A stretch of 64,000 nucleotides of DNA from Planctomycetota bacterium. Lineage in GTDB: Bacteria > Planctomycetota > E44-bin39. Below are positions 43,991 through 52,289 of this stretch, piece after piece. Within the stretch, counting starts at the first letter, position 1, and each line of letters starts with the position of its first letter. A model generated the notes under the pieces. The model was given only the letters and a program-made list of their open reading frames with translations, was not told the DNA's origin and did no database searches. Made by a program: the position numbers and the translations under genes. The stretch spans positions 62,001 to 126,000 of the forward strand of contig SOJX01000079.1 of the NCBI GenBank assembly GCA_004376375.1, read 5' to 3'.

Positions 43991-44575
43991 ATGCCGGAAC
44001 CGGGGCTCATACATTATTATTTCGGCACAGGTAAGGGGAAAACGACCGCATCCCTCGGGCTGGCGCTAAGGATGCTCGGGCACGGTGGCCGGGTCGCGAG
44101 CTATCACTTCATGAAGTCGTCGAACCGCTATGGCGAATTCCGCGGCGCGGCCGGGTTTGACGATTCGTGGAGCCTGGTTCTTGCAGGACCGCCTTGCGTG
44201 AATCCGGGTGCGGTTGAGCCCGATTTTATCTGTGAAGGATGCATGGCATGCCACGTTGCGCCGGGCAATCCGAAGCCCGAGGATATTGAAGCTGCCGAAA
44301 AAGGTCTTGCCGGGGCCGCCGGGATACTTGAAGCAGGCAATGCAGACCTGGTTATCCTTGATGAGGTCGGTTACGCAGTTGAGCTGGGACTGCTGGATGT
44401 TTCCGCTGTTCTCGAGGCAGTCAAAACACGCGCGACAGGTGTGGAAGTAGTGCTTACCGGCGGGAGGAGCAGGAATTCAGAGTTTGCAGCGCTTGCCGAT
44501 TACGTTACGGAGATGGTCGAGCAGACGCACCATTATAAAACCGGACGCATAGAAGTTGAAGGCATAGACTTTTAA
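43991..44575 (+). CDS. cobO: Cob(I)alamin adenosyltransferase, CobA/CobO type
   Basis: Transfers the adenosyl group of ATP to reduced corrinoid, giving adenosylcobalamin or its precursors. The 194-residue protein has the family P-loop FGTGKGKTTASLGLALRMLG (residues 11-30) and the C-terminal VVLTGGRSRNSEFAALADYV and VEQTHHYKTGR blocks. No other cobalamin gene is close, so it may serve corrinoid salvage. Confidence 0.92.
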   Translation: MPEPGLIHYYFGTGKGKTTASLGLALRMLGHGGRVASYHFMKSSNRYGEFRGAAGFDDSWSLVLAGPPCVNPGAVEPDFICEGCMACHVAPGNPKPEDIEAAEKGLAGAAGILEAGNADLVILDEVGYAVELGLLDVSAVLEAVKTRATGVEVVLTGGRSRNSEFAALADYVTEMVEQTHHYKTGRIEVEGIDF

Positions 44576-44716
44576 AAGTATGAAGGATGAAGTATAAAGG
44601 ATGAAGTGAAGAATATTAAAATATATTTAGCCGCCGGGCTTGCCCGGCGTGTCTTTTTAAAGGCTGAAGTATGAAATCTTATGCTTTCATACTTCAGCCT
44701 TCATACTTCATACTTT
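44576..44716. repeat. 7-nt tandem words with fold-back and a REP-like palindrome
   Basis: GAAGGAT/GAAGTAT words (44576-44612) and their complements (44686-44716) flank the palindrome GCCGCCGGGCTTGCCCGGCG (44629-44648). AAAGGCTGAAGTATGAAA with its partner forms a second hairpin at 44660-44703. The block lies between convergent genes and overlaps the last codons of the Dph6-type gene. Confidence 0.75.
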
Positions 44717-45380
44717 CTTTTGTAATGTCGGTAAATACGAAGCCGTCGCGGTCTACTGTCTTGCCGACTTTTGCTTTAATTGCATGCCTGAACATCGGGC
44801 CGTTGAAAACGAAAGTGTGAAATTCCCCGTTTTCACCGCATGGATCTGTGTTTTCAGGCAGGTCTTCGAGGAATTCTGAATTATATTCCCGCCCGGCAAA
44901 ATCACGCGGCAGTTTCCCGGGATCGAGGCAGGTAACATAAGCGCGTAGCCCGTTTGCAATCATTTCACGGGCCAGTTTCCCGGTATCCAGCTTCCACAGC
45001 GGGAAAACGCCGGTCATTCCAATTTCCGCCAGTCTGTCCTCGCGATAAGAACGAATGTCTTCGAGAAAGACGTCGCCGAAGATCACGTGCGTGATGCCGT
45101 CTGCAGCGGCGCTTTCCATTGCCTTGCGCATGGTATTGTTGTAATCTTCGTCAGTGCAGGAGGCGGGGATATTGACTCGATAGAGCGGAAGATCGAGAGC
45201 TTCGGCCTGTGCTTCGAGCAATTCTTCGCGAACGCCGTGCATGGAAACGCGGCCGTAGGTCTCGGTTACGGTCGTCAACAATCCGGCGATTTCGTATCCG
45301 CCGCCCTGTTGAGTCACATGCAGAGCCCACGCGCTGTCTTTGCCGCTGCTCCAGGCGATTAGAACTTTTGGCCCGGTCAT
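44694..45380 (-). CDS. Diphthine-ammonia ligase-type (Dph6/DUF71) ATP pyrophosphatase
   Basis: A 228-residue PP-loop ATPase with SSGKDSAWAL (residues 10-19) and the DUF71 blocks ETYGRVSMHGVREELLEAQA, FGDVFLEDIRSYREDR and GENGEFHTFVFNGPMF. In eukaryotes and archaea this family amidates diphthine on EF-2. Bacteria lack diphthamide, so the bacterial role is unknown (amide-bond formation on a metabolite or cofactor is likely). Its last codons lie in a tandem repeat. Confidence 0.88.
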   Translation of the reverse strand: MTGPKVLIAWSSGKDSAWALHVTQQGGGYEIAGLLTTVTETYGRVSMHGVREELLEAQAEALDLPLYRVNIPASCTDEDYNNTMRKAMESAAADGITHVIFGDVFLEDIRSYREDRLAEIGMTGVFPLWKLDTGKLAREMIANGLRAYVTCLDPGKLPRDFAGREYNSEFLEDLPENTDPCGENGEFHTFVFNGPMFRHAIKAKVGKTVDRDGFVFTDITKESMKYEG

Positions 45381-45407
45381 ATGATGCTTCAGCCTCCGGC
45401 TTGTTGT

Positions 45408-45436
45408 AATAAATCAAATGTATTAAACCCTGTCAA
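45408..45436 (-). promoter_or_regulatory. Candidate promoter of the Dph6-type gene
   Basis: On the minus strand TTGACA (45436-45431) and TTTATT (45413-45408) are 17 bases apart, about 30 bases before the start. Confidence 0.5.
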
Positions 45437-45477
45437 CAGTTTAGCTGCACGGATGCGCGGTTACATATGGAAAAATC

Positions 45478-45506
45478 TTGATTTAAACGCTTTGACGTGC
45501 TATTCT
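45478..45506 (+). promoter_or_regulatory. Promoter of the GspE-N-domain gene
   Basis: TTGATT (45478-45483) and TATTCT (45501-45506) are 17 bases apart, about 70 bases before the ATG at 45575. Confidence 0.6.
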
Positions 45507-45574
45507 TAAAGAACGGTAAATGTACGCGGTTGCGGTTTGCGTGCAGGACGGACACATCCCAGAGGAAAACTGAA

Positions 45575-46690
45575 ATGGCTTGGTTCGGAAAGAAAAAATC
45601 GCGTGAAGACAGGGTCAAGAAGTTTTCTGAAAGAATGATCGCTGCGCGAGACAGTGATGATGAACCTGCCGAGAAAAAAGAACAACCCAGAGTATCGGAC
45701 CAGTTCAATATACCCGACCTGAGTGATGACCTGGATCTTGCCGATGATGTGGACCTGTCCAATATCGATCCACAATCCGATCTGGCGGAAACGGCGCTGC
45801 CTGACTCGCCCGGTGGCGATGATGGCCGTTCTGCGGCAGATATCCTTAAACAGTTGAACAGTCCTCAACAGGCGGCCACAGGGCCGGCGATTGACCCATT
45901 GGGTATCGGCGACGTTATCGATGATGATCTGGTTATCGATACTCCGGATGATAAGACCGGTTCTCGCGATCATATAGCCGAGGTGGACCTCGAGCTTGAA
46001 GATGATATTGAACTGGATGATCTGGATGACATTGATATAAGCGTGAATTTAACGCCTAAAACCGCACCGGTGCCGCCTGCTGCTCCCGTTTCAGCACCTG
46101 GTAAAGAGATGAGCGATAACCAGACAAGGATTGGACGCCTGCTTCTGGCCGAAGGCCCGTTTACCCGTGATGCACTTCGCTCGGAACTTGAAAGTGCGGG
46201 AAGGCTGGCGAGCCCGATCGCGCAGGTGCTGTTGAATACCGGGGCTCCGGAGGAATCGGCGCTGTTTGTGCTACTGCTGAAAAATTACAGAATACCGAAA
46301 GTACGGCTCGACGGATTCCGCATTCCTCAGCAGCTTCGGACGGTTATACCGCCGGACCTTGTGCAAAGATTTCGGATGATTCCCATCGACCTCGTAGGCG
46401 ATATCCTCTGCATCGCGGTCGAAAACCTGTACACGTTACCTTCCAAGGCGCTACTTGAGCTGCGGGAACGGACCGGTTACCGGGTCAAGGTCTTCGCAGG
46501 CGATGCGGCAAACGTTTCCCGTCTGCTTGGCTCACCCGCCGCGGGCCGTGTGTTGAAACCCCGAAAAGTCCGTTTGGACGATCTGGGGGGCCTTGCGCCG
46601 ATTTCGCCCGAGCCCGGTCATTCTGCTGCCGCTTTTCGATATGGCTATTGCGGACCCGGGACGCTCATGCCTGTTCCGGCGAAGCCCTGA
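45575..46690 (+). CDS. Protein with MshEN/GspE N-terminal domain, no ATPase
   Basis: A 371-residue cytoplasmic protein. Residues 1-180 are acidic and probably unstructured (DLSDDLDLADDVDLSNID). Residues 180-330 match the GspE/PilB N-terminal domain (IGRLLLAEGPFTRDALRSEL, LLKNYRIPKVRLDGFRIPQQ, FRMIPIDLVGDILCIAVEN), which in type II secretion and type IV pilus ATPases docks to the membrane platform and can bind c-di-GMP. The Walker-box ATPase that normally follows is absent. It may be a c-di-GMP or docking adaptor. The ATG at 45575 follows CAGAGGAAAA. Confidence 0.75.
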   Translation: MAWFGKKKSREDRVKKFSERMIAARDSDDEPAEKKEQPRVSDQFNIPDLSDDLDLADDVDLSNIDPQSDLAETALPDSPGGDDGRSAADILKQLNSPQQAATGPAIDPLGIGDVIDDDLVIDTPDDKTGSRDHIAEVDLELEDDIELDDLDDIDISVNLTPKTAPVPPAAPVSAPGKEMSDNQTRIGRLLLAEGPFTRDALRSELESAGRLASPIAQVLLNTGAPEESALFVLLLKNYRIPKVRLDGFRIPQQLRTVIPPDLVQRFRMIPIDLVGDILCIAVENLYTLPSKALLELRERTGYRVKVFAGDAANVSRLLGSPAAGRVLKPRKVRLDDLGGLAPISPEPGHSAAAFRYGYCGPGTLMPVPAKP

Positions 46691-46719
46691 AACACCGTTT
46701 TTGTAAACCTTATTTCTCC

Positions 46720-46747
46720 TTGCAATCCCATACTGTTTCAGTACAAT
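46720..46747 (+). promoter_or_regulatory. Promoter of efp
   Basis: TTGCAA (46720-46725) and TACAAT (46742-46747) are 16 bases apart, about 54 bases before efp. Confidence 0.6.
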
Positions 46748-46800
46748 TAGAACGTTCGTTTTCCAAGGCCAGACTATAGTATGCAATTCCGAGCGGAATC

Positions 46801-47355
46801 ATGATTGCCAATGAGATCAAGCCGAACGACGTGCTGCTTATGGACGGAGAGCTTTACCGCATCACCTCGGTTACCCATATAAAACCGGGCAAGGGCGGCG
46901 CATTCGTCAAAGGCAAGAAGAAAAACCTCAAGACGGGGGCCGTTACGGATTATTCTTTCCGCTCTGCCGAGAAGGTCGAGAAACCTTTTCTTGAAAAGAA
47001 AGGCATGGAGTTCTCCTACCGTGAAGGTGATTTCTTATATTTCATGGATACGGAGACGTACGAACAGACGCCGATCACAAAGGAATCACTGGGCGACATG
47101 GCCCTGTTTCTCGTGGAGGGCGTCGAGGTTAACGCGTTGTATCACGGAACCGAAATCATCACTATCGACCTGCCGGAGACCGTTGTCCTCGAGATAAAGG
47201 AAACCGAGCCCGGCTTCAAGGGGGACACGGCCCAGGGCGGCAACAAGCCGATTACATTCGAGACCGGGCTGACATCGAACGGTCCCATGTTTTTGAATAT
47301 CGGGGACAAAGTCAAGATAGACACCCGGACCGGAGAATATCTCGAGCGGGCATAG
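46801..47355 (+). CDS. efp: Elongation factor P
   Basis: EF-P rescues ribosomes stalled at polyproline. The 184-residue, three-domain protein has the tip loop HIKPGKGGAFVKGK, whose central Lys is the modification site in lysylated or otherwise modified EF-Ps, and the C-terminal signature region GDKVKIDTRTGEYLERA. No epmA/epmB or earP gene is adjacent. The gene is followed by an accB-accC-like pair, the classical bacterial order efp-accB-accC. Confidence 0.96.
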   Translation: MIANEIKPNDVLLMDGELYRITSVTHIKPGKGGAFVKGKKKNLKTGAVTDYSFRSAEKVEKPFLEKKGMEFSYREGDFLYFMDTETYEQTPITKESLGDMALFLVEGVEVNALYHGTEIITIDLPETVVLEIKETEPGFKGDTAQGGNKPITFETGLTSNGPMFLNIGDKVKIDTRTGEYLERA

Positions 47356-47463
47356 CCGGACTGTTCCGCGGGGAGGAACGTCGACTTCAGGGAAATCCCA
47401 GGGTAAACGCGGCGCCATACCGGGCGCCGTTTTGCCAGACAGTAAAATTCCGAATGTGAGAGG

Positions 47464-47961
47464 ATGGCGATGAAATTCGAATTTGACAAGCTTCGGGAGC
47501 TTATCCGGTTCATGGACGAGAACGGCCTCGTCGAGGTAGAGCTTTCCGATTCCTCGGAGCAGATCCGACTTCGACGACCCGAAATAATGCAATACGAAAT
47601 CGAGACCGAAACGGAAGATGTGAAAATAAATCCCGCAACCCCCGAGGCGGCCTCTGAAAAGGCGAAGGAGCCGGCGGCGGAACCTGTGCCGGAGCCGGAA
47701 CCGGAGCCCGAGGCAGTTGATTTTACAGCCACAATGGTCGGTACGTTCCGCCGTGCGGCGCCCGGCGGTGAACCGTTTGTCGAAGTCGGCAAAGAGGTAA
47801 ACCCGAAAACCGTTTTGTGCGTTATCGAGGCCATGTCGGTGCCGAACGAGATACCTGCGAAGGTTTCAGGAAGCGTTACAGAAATTCTCGCGGAGGATGG
47901 ACAGTCGGTGGAGTTTGGAACTCCGCTTTTTCGCATTGCAATATCACCGAAAAAAGGATAA
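47464..47961 (+). CDS. BCCP-like protein lacking the biotinyl lysine
   Basis: This 165-residue protein has the layout of the acetyl-CoA carboxylase biotin carrier AccB: an N-terminal helix domain (FDKLRELIRFMDENGLVEVE), a Pro/Ala/Glu linker (85-ish residues in, PAAEPVPEPEPEPE) and a C-terminal biotinyl domain. But where the carrier has EAMK(V/M)MNEI, it reads VIEAMSVPNEIPAKVSG: Ser125 (TCG, 47836-47838) replaces the lysine that carries biotin, and Pro replaces the following Met. The fold is otherwise well kept, with no frameshift. It cannot be biotinylated at the normal site. It sits 108 bases behind efp and 62 bases before an equally inactive biotin carboxylase. A weak hairpin (47410-47429) separates it from efp. 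Confidence 0.88.
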   Translation: MAMKFEFDKLRELIRFMDENGLVEVELSDSSEQIRLRRPEIMQYEIETETEDVKINPATPEAASEKAKEPAAEPVPEPEPEPEAVDFTATMVGTFRRAAPGGEPFVEVGKEVNPKTVLCVIEAMSVPNEIPAKVSGSVTEILAEDGQSVEFGTPLFRIAISPKKG

Positions 47962-48023
47962 TCAGATTTTCTCCCGAAGGCTCGCAATAACTGCCGTCGG
48001 GAGACGCGAACGGGAGGCGTGAA

Positions 48024-49349
48024 GTGTTCGGTCGCATACTGGTTGCAGCTCGCGGAAAGACGGCATTCAACATAATTCGTACATGCCGCGAACTCGATAT
48101 TGAAAGCGTTGCCGTTTATGCCGAAAAAGACCGGCAGGCACCCTATTTGAGGCTCGCCACCGACGTTATCTGTATCGGCCCTCGCAGCGTTTACCAGAAT
48201 GAGAGCCAGATTCTTGCAGCTGCCGAAATCGGGGACGTTGAGGCTATACATCCGGGAATCGGGCCGCTCGCGATTAATGCGCACTTTGCTGAAATATGCG
48301 AAAGCCATGAACTCGCTTTTGTCGGACCGCCTTCAAAAGTGCTCGCGCGCCTGACGAACAAACTGGAGGCGCGACGCTCCGCAGGCGAAATCGATGTTCC
48401 GGTCCTGCCTGCAAGCGAGGAGCCGGTAGTGGAGAAAAGCGCATCGCTTGCCATTGCCGATGAAATCGGCTATCCCGTTCTGGTGCGGGCTATTGAGACG
48501 GGAAGCGGTTTTGGCGTTCGTATTGCGGAGGATGAACAATTACTGGTTGATGCCCTCACCGCAGCCGCCGGCGACTTGGCCAGGCCTGGCGGAATATATC
48601 TGGAAAAGTATCTGCCCAATGCAAGGCATATAGAAGTATGTGTGATTGCAGACACGCACGGCCACGTGGTTTCGCTTGGCGAACGAGACGAGTCGCTTCA
48701 ACGCGGCCATAGAACTCTGGTCGCGGAAGCCCCGGCCCCGGGGATTGCCGCACAGCACAGTAAGGCGATGCAGACGGCAGCGATTGACTTCACCAGGTCC
48801 CTGGGTTTCCACGGCGCCGGCTCGGTACAGTTTGTTTTGGATGGGAGCGGGAATTTCTATTTCTGCGGATTCAGGCCGGTCATGACCGCGATGCCGAGCG
48901 TTACGGAAGCCGTTACGGGCATAGACATGCATTCTCAGGAGCTGCGGATTGCGTCCGGCGAACCGCTGGAGTTCTCACAGGAAGATGTAAGTATTTCGGG
49001 CGCCGCCATAGGATGCAGGATAACTGCCGAAGATCCACAAAAGCGTTTCAGCCCCACTGGCGGAACACTGTCCCTGTTTTCACCGCCCAGCGGTCGCGGC
49101 ATCCGCGTCGACACATCCGTCTGGACGGGGATGGAGGTGGAGCCGGGGGCCGAAGGCGCGCTCGCTCAGATAACGGCCCATCGAATGGAGCGGGGCGAAG
49201 CTATTGCGGTCCTTCGAGTCGCCCTTGACGAGATTGTGCTGGACGGCGTGACGACCACTCTTCCGCTGGTGCGTGACCTTTTCGGCCACACGCGCTTCGT
49301 AAAGGGCGAGGTCGATACGCATTTTGTCGAGGAGTATTTCGCCGGGTAA
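48024..49349 (+). CDS. Biotin carboxylase-like pseudoenzyme
   Basis: A 441-residue homologue of AccC along its whole length (N-terminal FGRILVAARGKTAFNIIRTC; YLEKYLPNARHIEV; GCRITAEDP), but the active site is gone. By alignment to E. coli AccC as I recall it: Lys159 is Arg155, the Gly-rich ATP lid is ETGSGFG (158-164), Lys238 is Thr231, Mg ligands Glu276 and Glu288 are Gln269 and Gly282, and the catalytic EMNTRIQVEH block reads GFRPVMTAMP, losing Arg292 and Glu296. ATP-dependent biotin carboxylation is therefore impossible by the known mechanism. The start is GTG at 48024 behind GGGAGG. The open frame and kept fold argue for a selected non-catalytic role together with the BCCP-like protein upstream. 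Confidence 0.9.
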   Translation: MFGRILVAARGKTAFNIIRTCRELDIESVAVYAEKDRQAPYLRLATDVICIGPRSVYQNESQILAAAEIGDVEAIHPGIGPLAINAHFAEICESHELAFVGPPSKVLARLTNKLEARRSAGEIDVPVLPASEEPVVEKSASLAIADEIGYPVLVRAIETGSGFGVRIAEDEQLLVDALTAAAGDLARPGGIYLEKYLPNARHIEVCVIADTHGHVVSLGERDESLQRGHRTLVAEAPAPGIAAQHSKAMQTAAIDFTRSLGFHGAGSVQFVLDGSGNFYFCGFRPVMTAMPSVTEAVTGIDMHSQELRIASGEPLEFSQEDVSISGAAIGCRITAEDPQKRFSPTGGTLSLFSPPSGRGIRVDTSVWTGMEVEPGAEGALAQITAHRMERGEAIAVLRVALDEIVLDGVTTTLPLVRDLFGHTRFVKGEVDTHFVEEYFAG

Positions 49350-49353
49350 AGTA

Positions 49354-51180
49354 TCAGGACTGTTCAGGCTTCGACTGCGGGGTTGCGGCACCGCGCAGCG
49401 GAAGCGTAATGGAAAAGGTCGATCCCTCTCCCTCCTCGCTTGTAAGATTTATCGATCCACGGTGTGTTCGCACGATTTTCTTCACGATGGCAAGCCCGAG
49501 CCCCGAACCGCGGCTGCCTTTTCTTGCGGAAAAAAACGGCTCGAATACTTTGCCTCGGATTTCCATTGGGATCCCTGATCCGTTGTCTTTTACGCGGATT
49601 ATTGCGGCACGTGTTTCAGGCGATGCCGGTTCACAGGTGATTATTATTCGATAAGGTTTTTTATCCATCGCGGCGACCGCATTTGTAATCAGGTTACCTA
49701 CGGCCTGGCCAAGCAGGCGGGAATCGGCCTCAACTGTGTCTTCGAATTCGGCGAATTCTCTTACAACTTCAACGTCGTTGTCTTTTAAGTATCCTTCCAT
49801 CTCATCAAGGCATTCTCCCAACACGCTCCTCAGAGATACGTAGGCCGGCTGGGGGAGGCGTTCTTCGGCGAACCTTGAAAGCTCATGGAGGATATGTTTC
49901 ATTTTCTGCATGTTCCGCCCTATGACGTCGAAGAATTTTTCGGATTCCGGTCCCGTCCGGCAGTGGCGTTCGAGAAGCTCCACATGAGTCAGAATCGCGG
50001 CCAGGGGATTATTCAATTCGTGAGAAAGACCGGCCGCCACGACTCCGAGCGATGCGATTCTCTCCTGTTCGGCAAGGTCCATTTCCAGACGCCGTTCCTG
50101 GGTAACGTCGTGTAAGAACAGCAGAAGCGACCGGGTGCCTTCGTAGGGAAAGAAAGAATATGAGATTCGCAGGATATTGAGCCGTTTGGAATCGGCTTCG
50201 AGCGTAATGTCATACTCACCGGAAGAACGAGGGCTGCTCTGGAATTCTCCCTCTCCGGGAGCAGTACTGAGATTTTTCTTGCCTCTGTCCTGAATTGTGA
50301 TTTCGATTTCGCCAAAAGGCGATGCTCCTTGCAGGAATCGTTGGCGGCAGGATTCCCTGTTCTCATCAGCCACAAGATCAATGAAATCTTCCAGCGGGCA
50401 GGGAGCAGTGAGGCCCGTCAGTTCGGTAAACCTTGGATTGCCGAGTTCTATCTGTCCTCCTCTGCAAAGCGCGATGCCTTCAATTGAATGCTCGATAAGC
50501 GCGGTCCATTTTGCCTCGGAGGCTTCAAGAGCTACCCGGCGGGAAATATTAGTGAGGTGTACCGAGATAAGGTTTGCCACGCTTCGGACGAGGTCGACAT
50601 CCTCGCTCGTGAGGGGAGGGTCGGTTGACGAGCCTACAATGGCCAGGTTCCCGGCGACTTCACCGCTATTCAGAAATGGGGCGGCAATTATTGCATTGTA
50701 TCCCGATATTCGAATTATGGTCTTCGGAGAGATAAATCGTAATGCGCGATGGAGTTTATGTTCCCGGGGAATGTAGTCTCTGACGAATTTTTCCATGGGA
50801 GCCGTAACCACGTCGTCGCTGACTCCCTGCGGAAAGACGACATTATCGCTTACTATCACTTTGTGTTTGCCGAAGGCCTGGGTATAGATGTTTTCCTCGC
50901 TGGTTATATTAATCTTCCATTTTTCAAATGAGAATGATGGAAAACCCATTCCATGCAGCTGGGCGTTAAGTATCCCGAGCCACCCGAGAGTGCCTGAAAT
51001 ACGAAGAGTTTCCGCCTGGGCACGGTCCGGAAGAACTCTGTTGAGTACAATAAGTTTCTTGTCCAGGCTTTGAAGGCTGTCGATTACGCGCTCGGCGATT
51101 CCGGCAAGAGTCGCCTCGTCCCGTAAAGCGAAGCCGAGCTTGACCAGGACTTCCCTTTCTGTATAACTCTTCGGTCTCAC
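49354..51180 (-). CDS. Sensor histidine kinase with GAF and PAS domains
   Basis: A 608-residue soluble kinase: GAF domain (about 20-210, ending LVRSVANLISVHLTNISRRV), PAS domain (about 225-370, LIEHSIEGIALCRGGQIELG), dimerisation/phosphoacceptor helix with His in GLSHELNNPLAAILTHVE (about 395), and ATPase domain with NLITNAVAAM, DNGSGIP and GSRGSGLGLAIVKK. It should be active. No response regulator is adjacent, so its partner is elsewhere. It lies 15 bases behind the MBL hydrolase gene on the same strand and converges on the biotin-carboxylase-like gene. Confidence 0.93.
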   Translation of the reverse strand: MRPKSYTEREVLVKLGFALRDEATLAGIAERVIDSLQSLDKKLIVLNRVLPDRAQAETLRISGTLGWLGILNAQLHGMGFPSFSFEKWKINITSEENIYTQAFGKHKVIVSDNVVFPQGVSDDVVTAPMEKFVRDYIPREHKLHRALRFISPKTIIRISGYNAIIAAPFLNSGEVAGNLAIVGSSTDPPLTSEDVDLVRSVANLISVHLTNISRRVALEASEAKWTALIEHSIEGIALCRGGQIELGNPRFTELTGLTAPCPLEDFIDLVADENRESCRQRFLQGASPFGEIEITIQDRGKKNLSTAPGEGEFQSSPRSSGEYDITLEADSKRLNILRISYSFFPYEGTRSLLLFLHDVTQERRLEMDLAEQERIASLGVVAAGLSHELNNPLAAILTHVELLERHCRTGPESEKFFDVIGRNMQKMKHILHELSRFAEERLPQPAYVSLRSVLGECLDEMEGYLKDNDVEVVREFAEFEDTVEADSRLLGQAVGNLITNAVAAMDKKPYRIIITCEPASPETRAAIIRVKDNGSGIPMEIRGKVFEPFFSARKGSRGSGLGLAIVKKIVRTHRGSINLTSEEGEGSTFSITLPLRGAATPQSKPEQS

Positions 51181-51195
51181 GCTTTCTCCGTTTAC

Positions 51196-52041
51196 TTAAA
51201 GCTCAACCGGTTCCGATAAAACAAAATCACCATCTTTAGACTCGGCGCGGCATGCCGCGATGTCCGGGTCGTGCGTAAAAAACAGAATCCAGCCTTCAGC
51301 CGCGGCGGATGTGAGGAATTGCTTTTTTTCCTCGAGGGTTCGGATTGCCTCTATATCGAAGCCCATAATGAACGGCAGCCTGATATGGGCGCGGGTCGGT
51401 ATCAGATCGGCCACGAAGACCAGAGTCGTCGATCCGTCTGAAATCCGCGCCATCTGCATGCCTCGTGTATGTCCGTCCGCCACCATTATGTCAATGCCGG
51501 GGAAAAGCTCTCCCGGTCCGTCGTGAAGCTCGAGCAGTCCGGCCTCTTCGATCGGGGTAATGTTATCCAGGAGATAAGATGCCTGCTCTCTTTCGTTTTG
51601 AGCCAGAGCCCATTCCCGGTTTTTCCGCTGAATATGTACGCGGGCTTCCGGGAACGTGGGAACGAGCGTGTTTCCCGGTCTTTTGTCCGTAAGACCGCCT
51701 GCATGGTCGAAGTGCAGATGGCTTATTATTATATCGGTAACGTCGTCGGGTGACACGTTATGATCTGAAAGCGCTGATAGAAGTTTCTCGTTGCTTCCGT
51801 CAATGCCGTAGATATCGCGTTCCCTGTCGGTCCATTTGTCCCCGATACCGATTTCACAAAGGATAGTGCGGCCTTCTCCTCTAACCAGGAGCGTTCTCAA
51901 GGCAAGTGTGATGCGATTCTTCTCGTCGGCGGGAAAAACCCGTTCCCATATCGTCTTCGGAATGGACCCGAACATCGAGCCGCCGTCAAGCCGGAAACGG
52001 CCCGCATCGATTGCAGTCAGCTGGTAAGGCCCGATATGCAT
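51196..52041 (-). CDS. MBL-fold metallohydrolase
   Basis: A 281-residue metallo-beta-lactamase-fold protein with the metal motif ISHLHFDHAGGL (HxHxDH) at about residue 110, ADGHTRGMQ (His) and FVADLIPT (Asp). It resembles lactonase- and quorum-quenching-type hydrolases (AttM/AiiA group) in length and in the VPTFPEARVHIQRKNREWA block. The substrate is unknown. It is followed closely by the sensor kinase gene. Confidence 0.88.
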   Translation of the reverse strand: MHIGPYQLTAIDAGRFRLDGGSMFGSIPKTIWERVFPADEKNRITLALRTLLVRGEGRTILCEIGIGDKWTDRERDIYGIDGSNEKLLSALSDHNVSPDDVTDIIISHLHFDHAGGLTDKRPGNTLVPTFPEARVHIQRKNREWALAQNEREQASYLLDNITPIEEAGLLELHDGPGELFPGIDIMVADGHTRGMQMARISDGSTTLVFVADLIPTRAHIRLPFIMGFDIEAIRTLEEKKQFLTSAAAEGWILFFTHDPDIAACRAESKDGDFVLSEPVEL

Positions 52042-52110
52042 TATGGTTTTCCAACTCCAACGCCGTTGGTTTTTATTCGTATAATATAATAGTTACGGGG
52101 GAAATCAGTG

Positions 52111-52172
52111 TTAGCCGCCGCGCTTGCGCGGCGAGTGTGTCGAAAACCGCGCGCCGCAAGCGGCGCGGCTAA
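52111..52172. repeat. Inverted pair of REP-like palindromes
   Basis: TTAGCCGCCGCGCTTGCGCG and, inverted, CGCCGCAAGCGGCGCGGCTAA flank about 20 bases, a BIME-like pair in the gap between divergent genes. Single copies of the family lie at 29433, 39076 and 44628. Confidence 0.75.
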
Positions 52173-52218
52173 CATCCGCCCCTACAACTGACGGGTTACC
52201 CTGTAAATCCGTTTTCGC

Positions 52219-52246
52219 TGGACTCGTTAACAAATGCCAGTATAAT
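52219..52246 (+). promoter_or_regulatory. Candidate promoter of the TPR-peptidase gene
   Basis: TGGACT (52219-52224) and TATAAT (52241-52246) are 16 bases apart, 43 bases before the ATG. Confidence 0.5.
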
Positions 52247-52289
52247 AAAATTTGGTCCGAACGTCAATAAAACCTCTTGAAAGGCAGTC

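Noticed and set aside
43990..44575. cobO as part of a corrin biosynthesis cluster
   Set aside because: A terminator precedes it, and neither neighbour is a cobalamin gene.
47464..49349. Sequencing error or recent pseudogenes in the accB/accC-like pair
   Set aside because: There is no frameshift or stop. Many separate active-site codons are changed while structural positions are kept, which an error would not produce.
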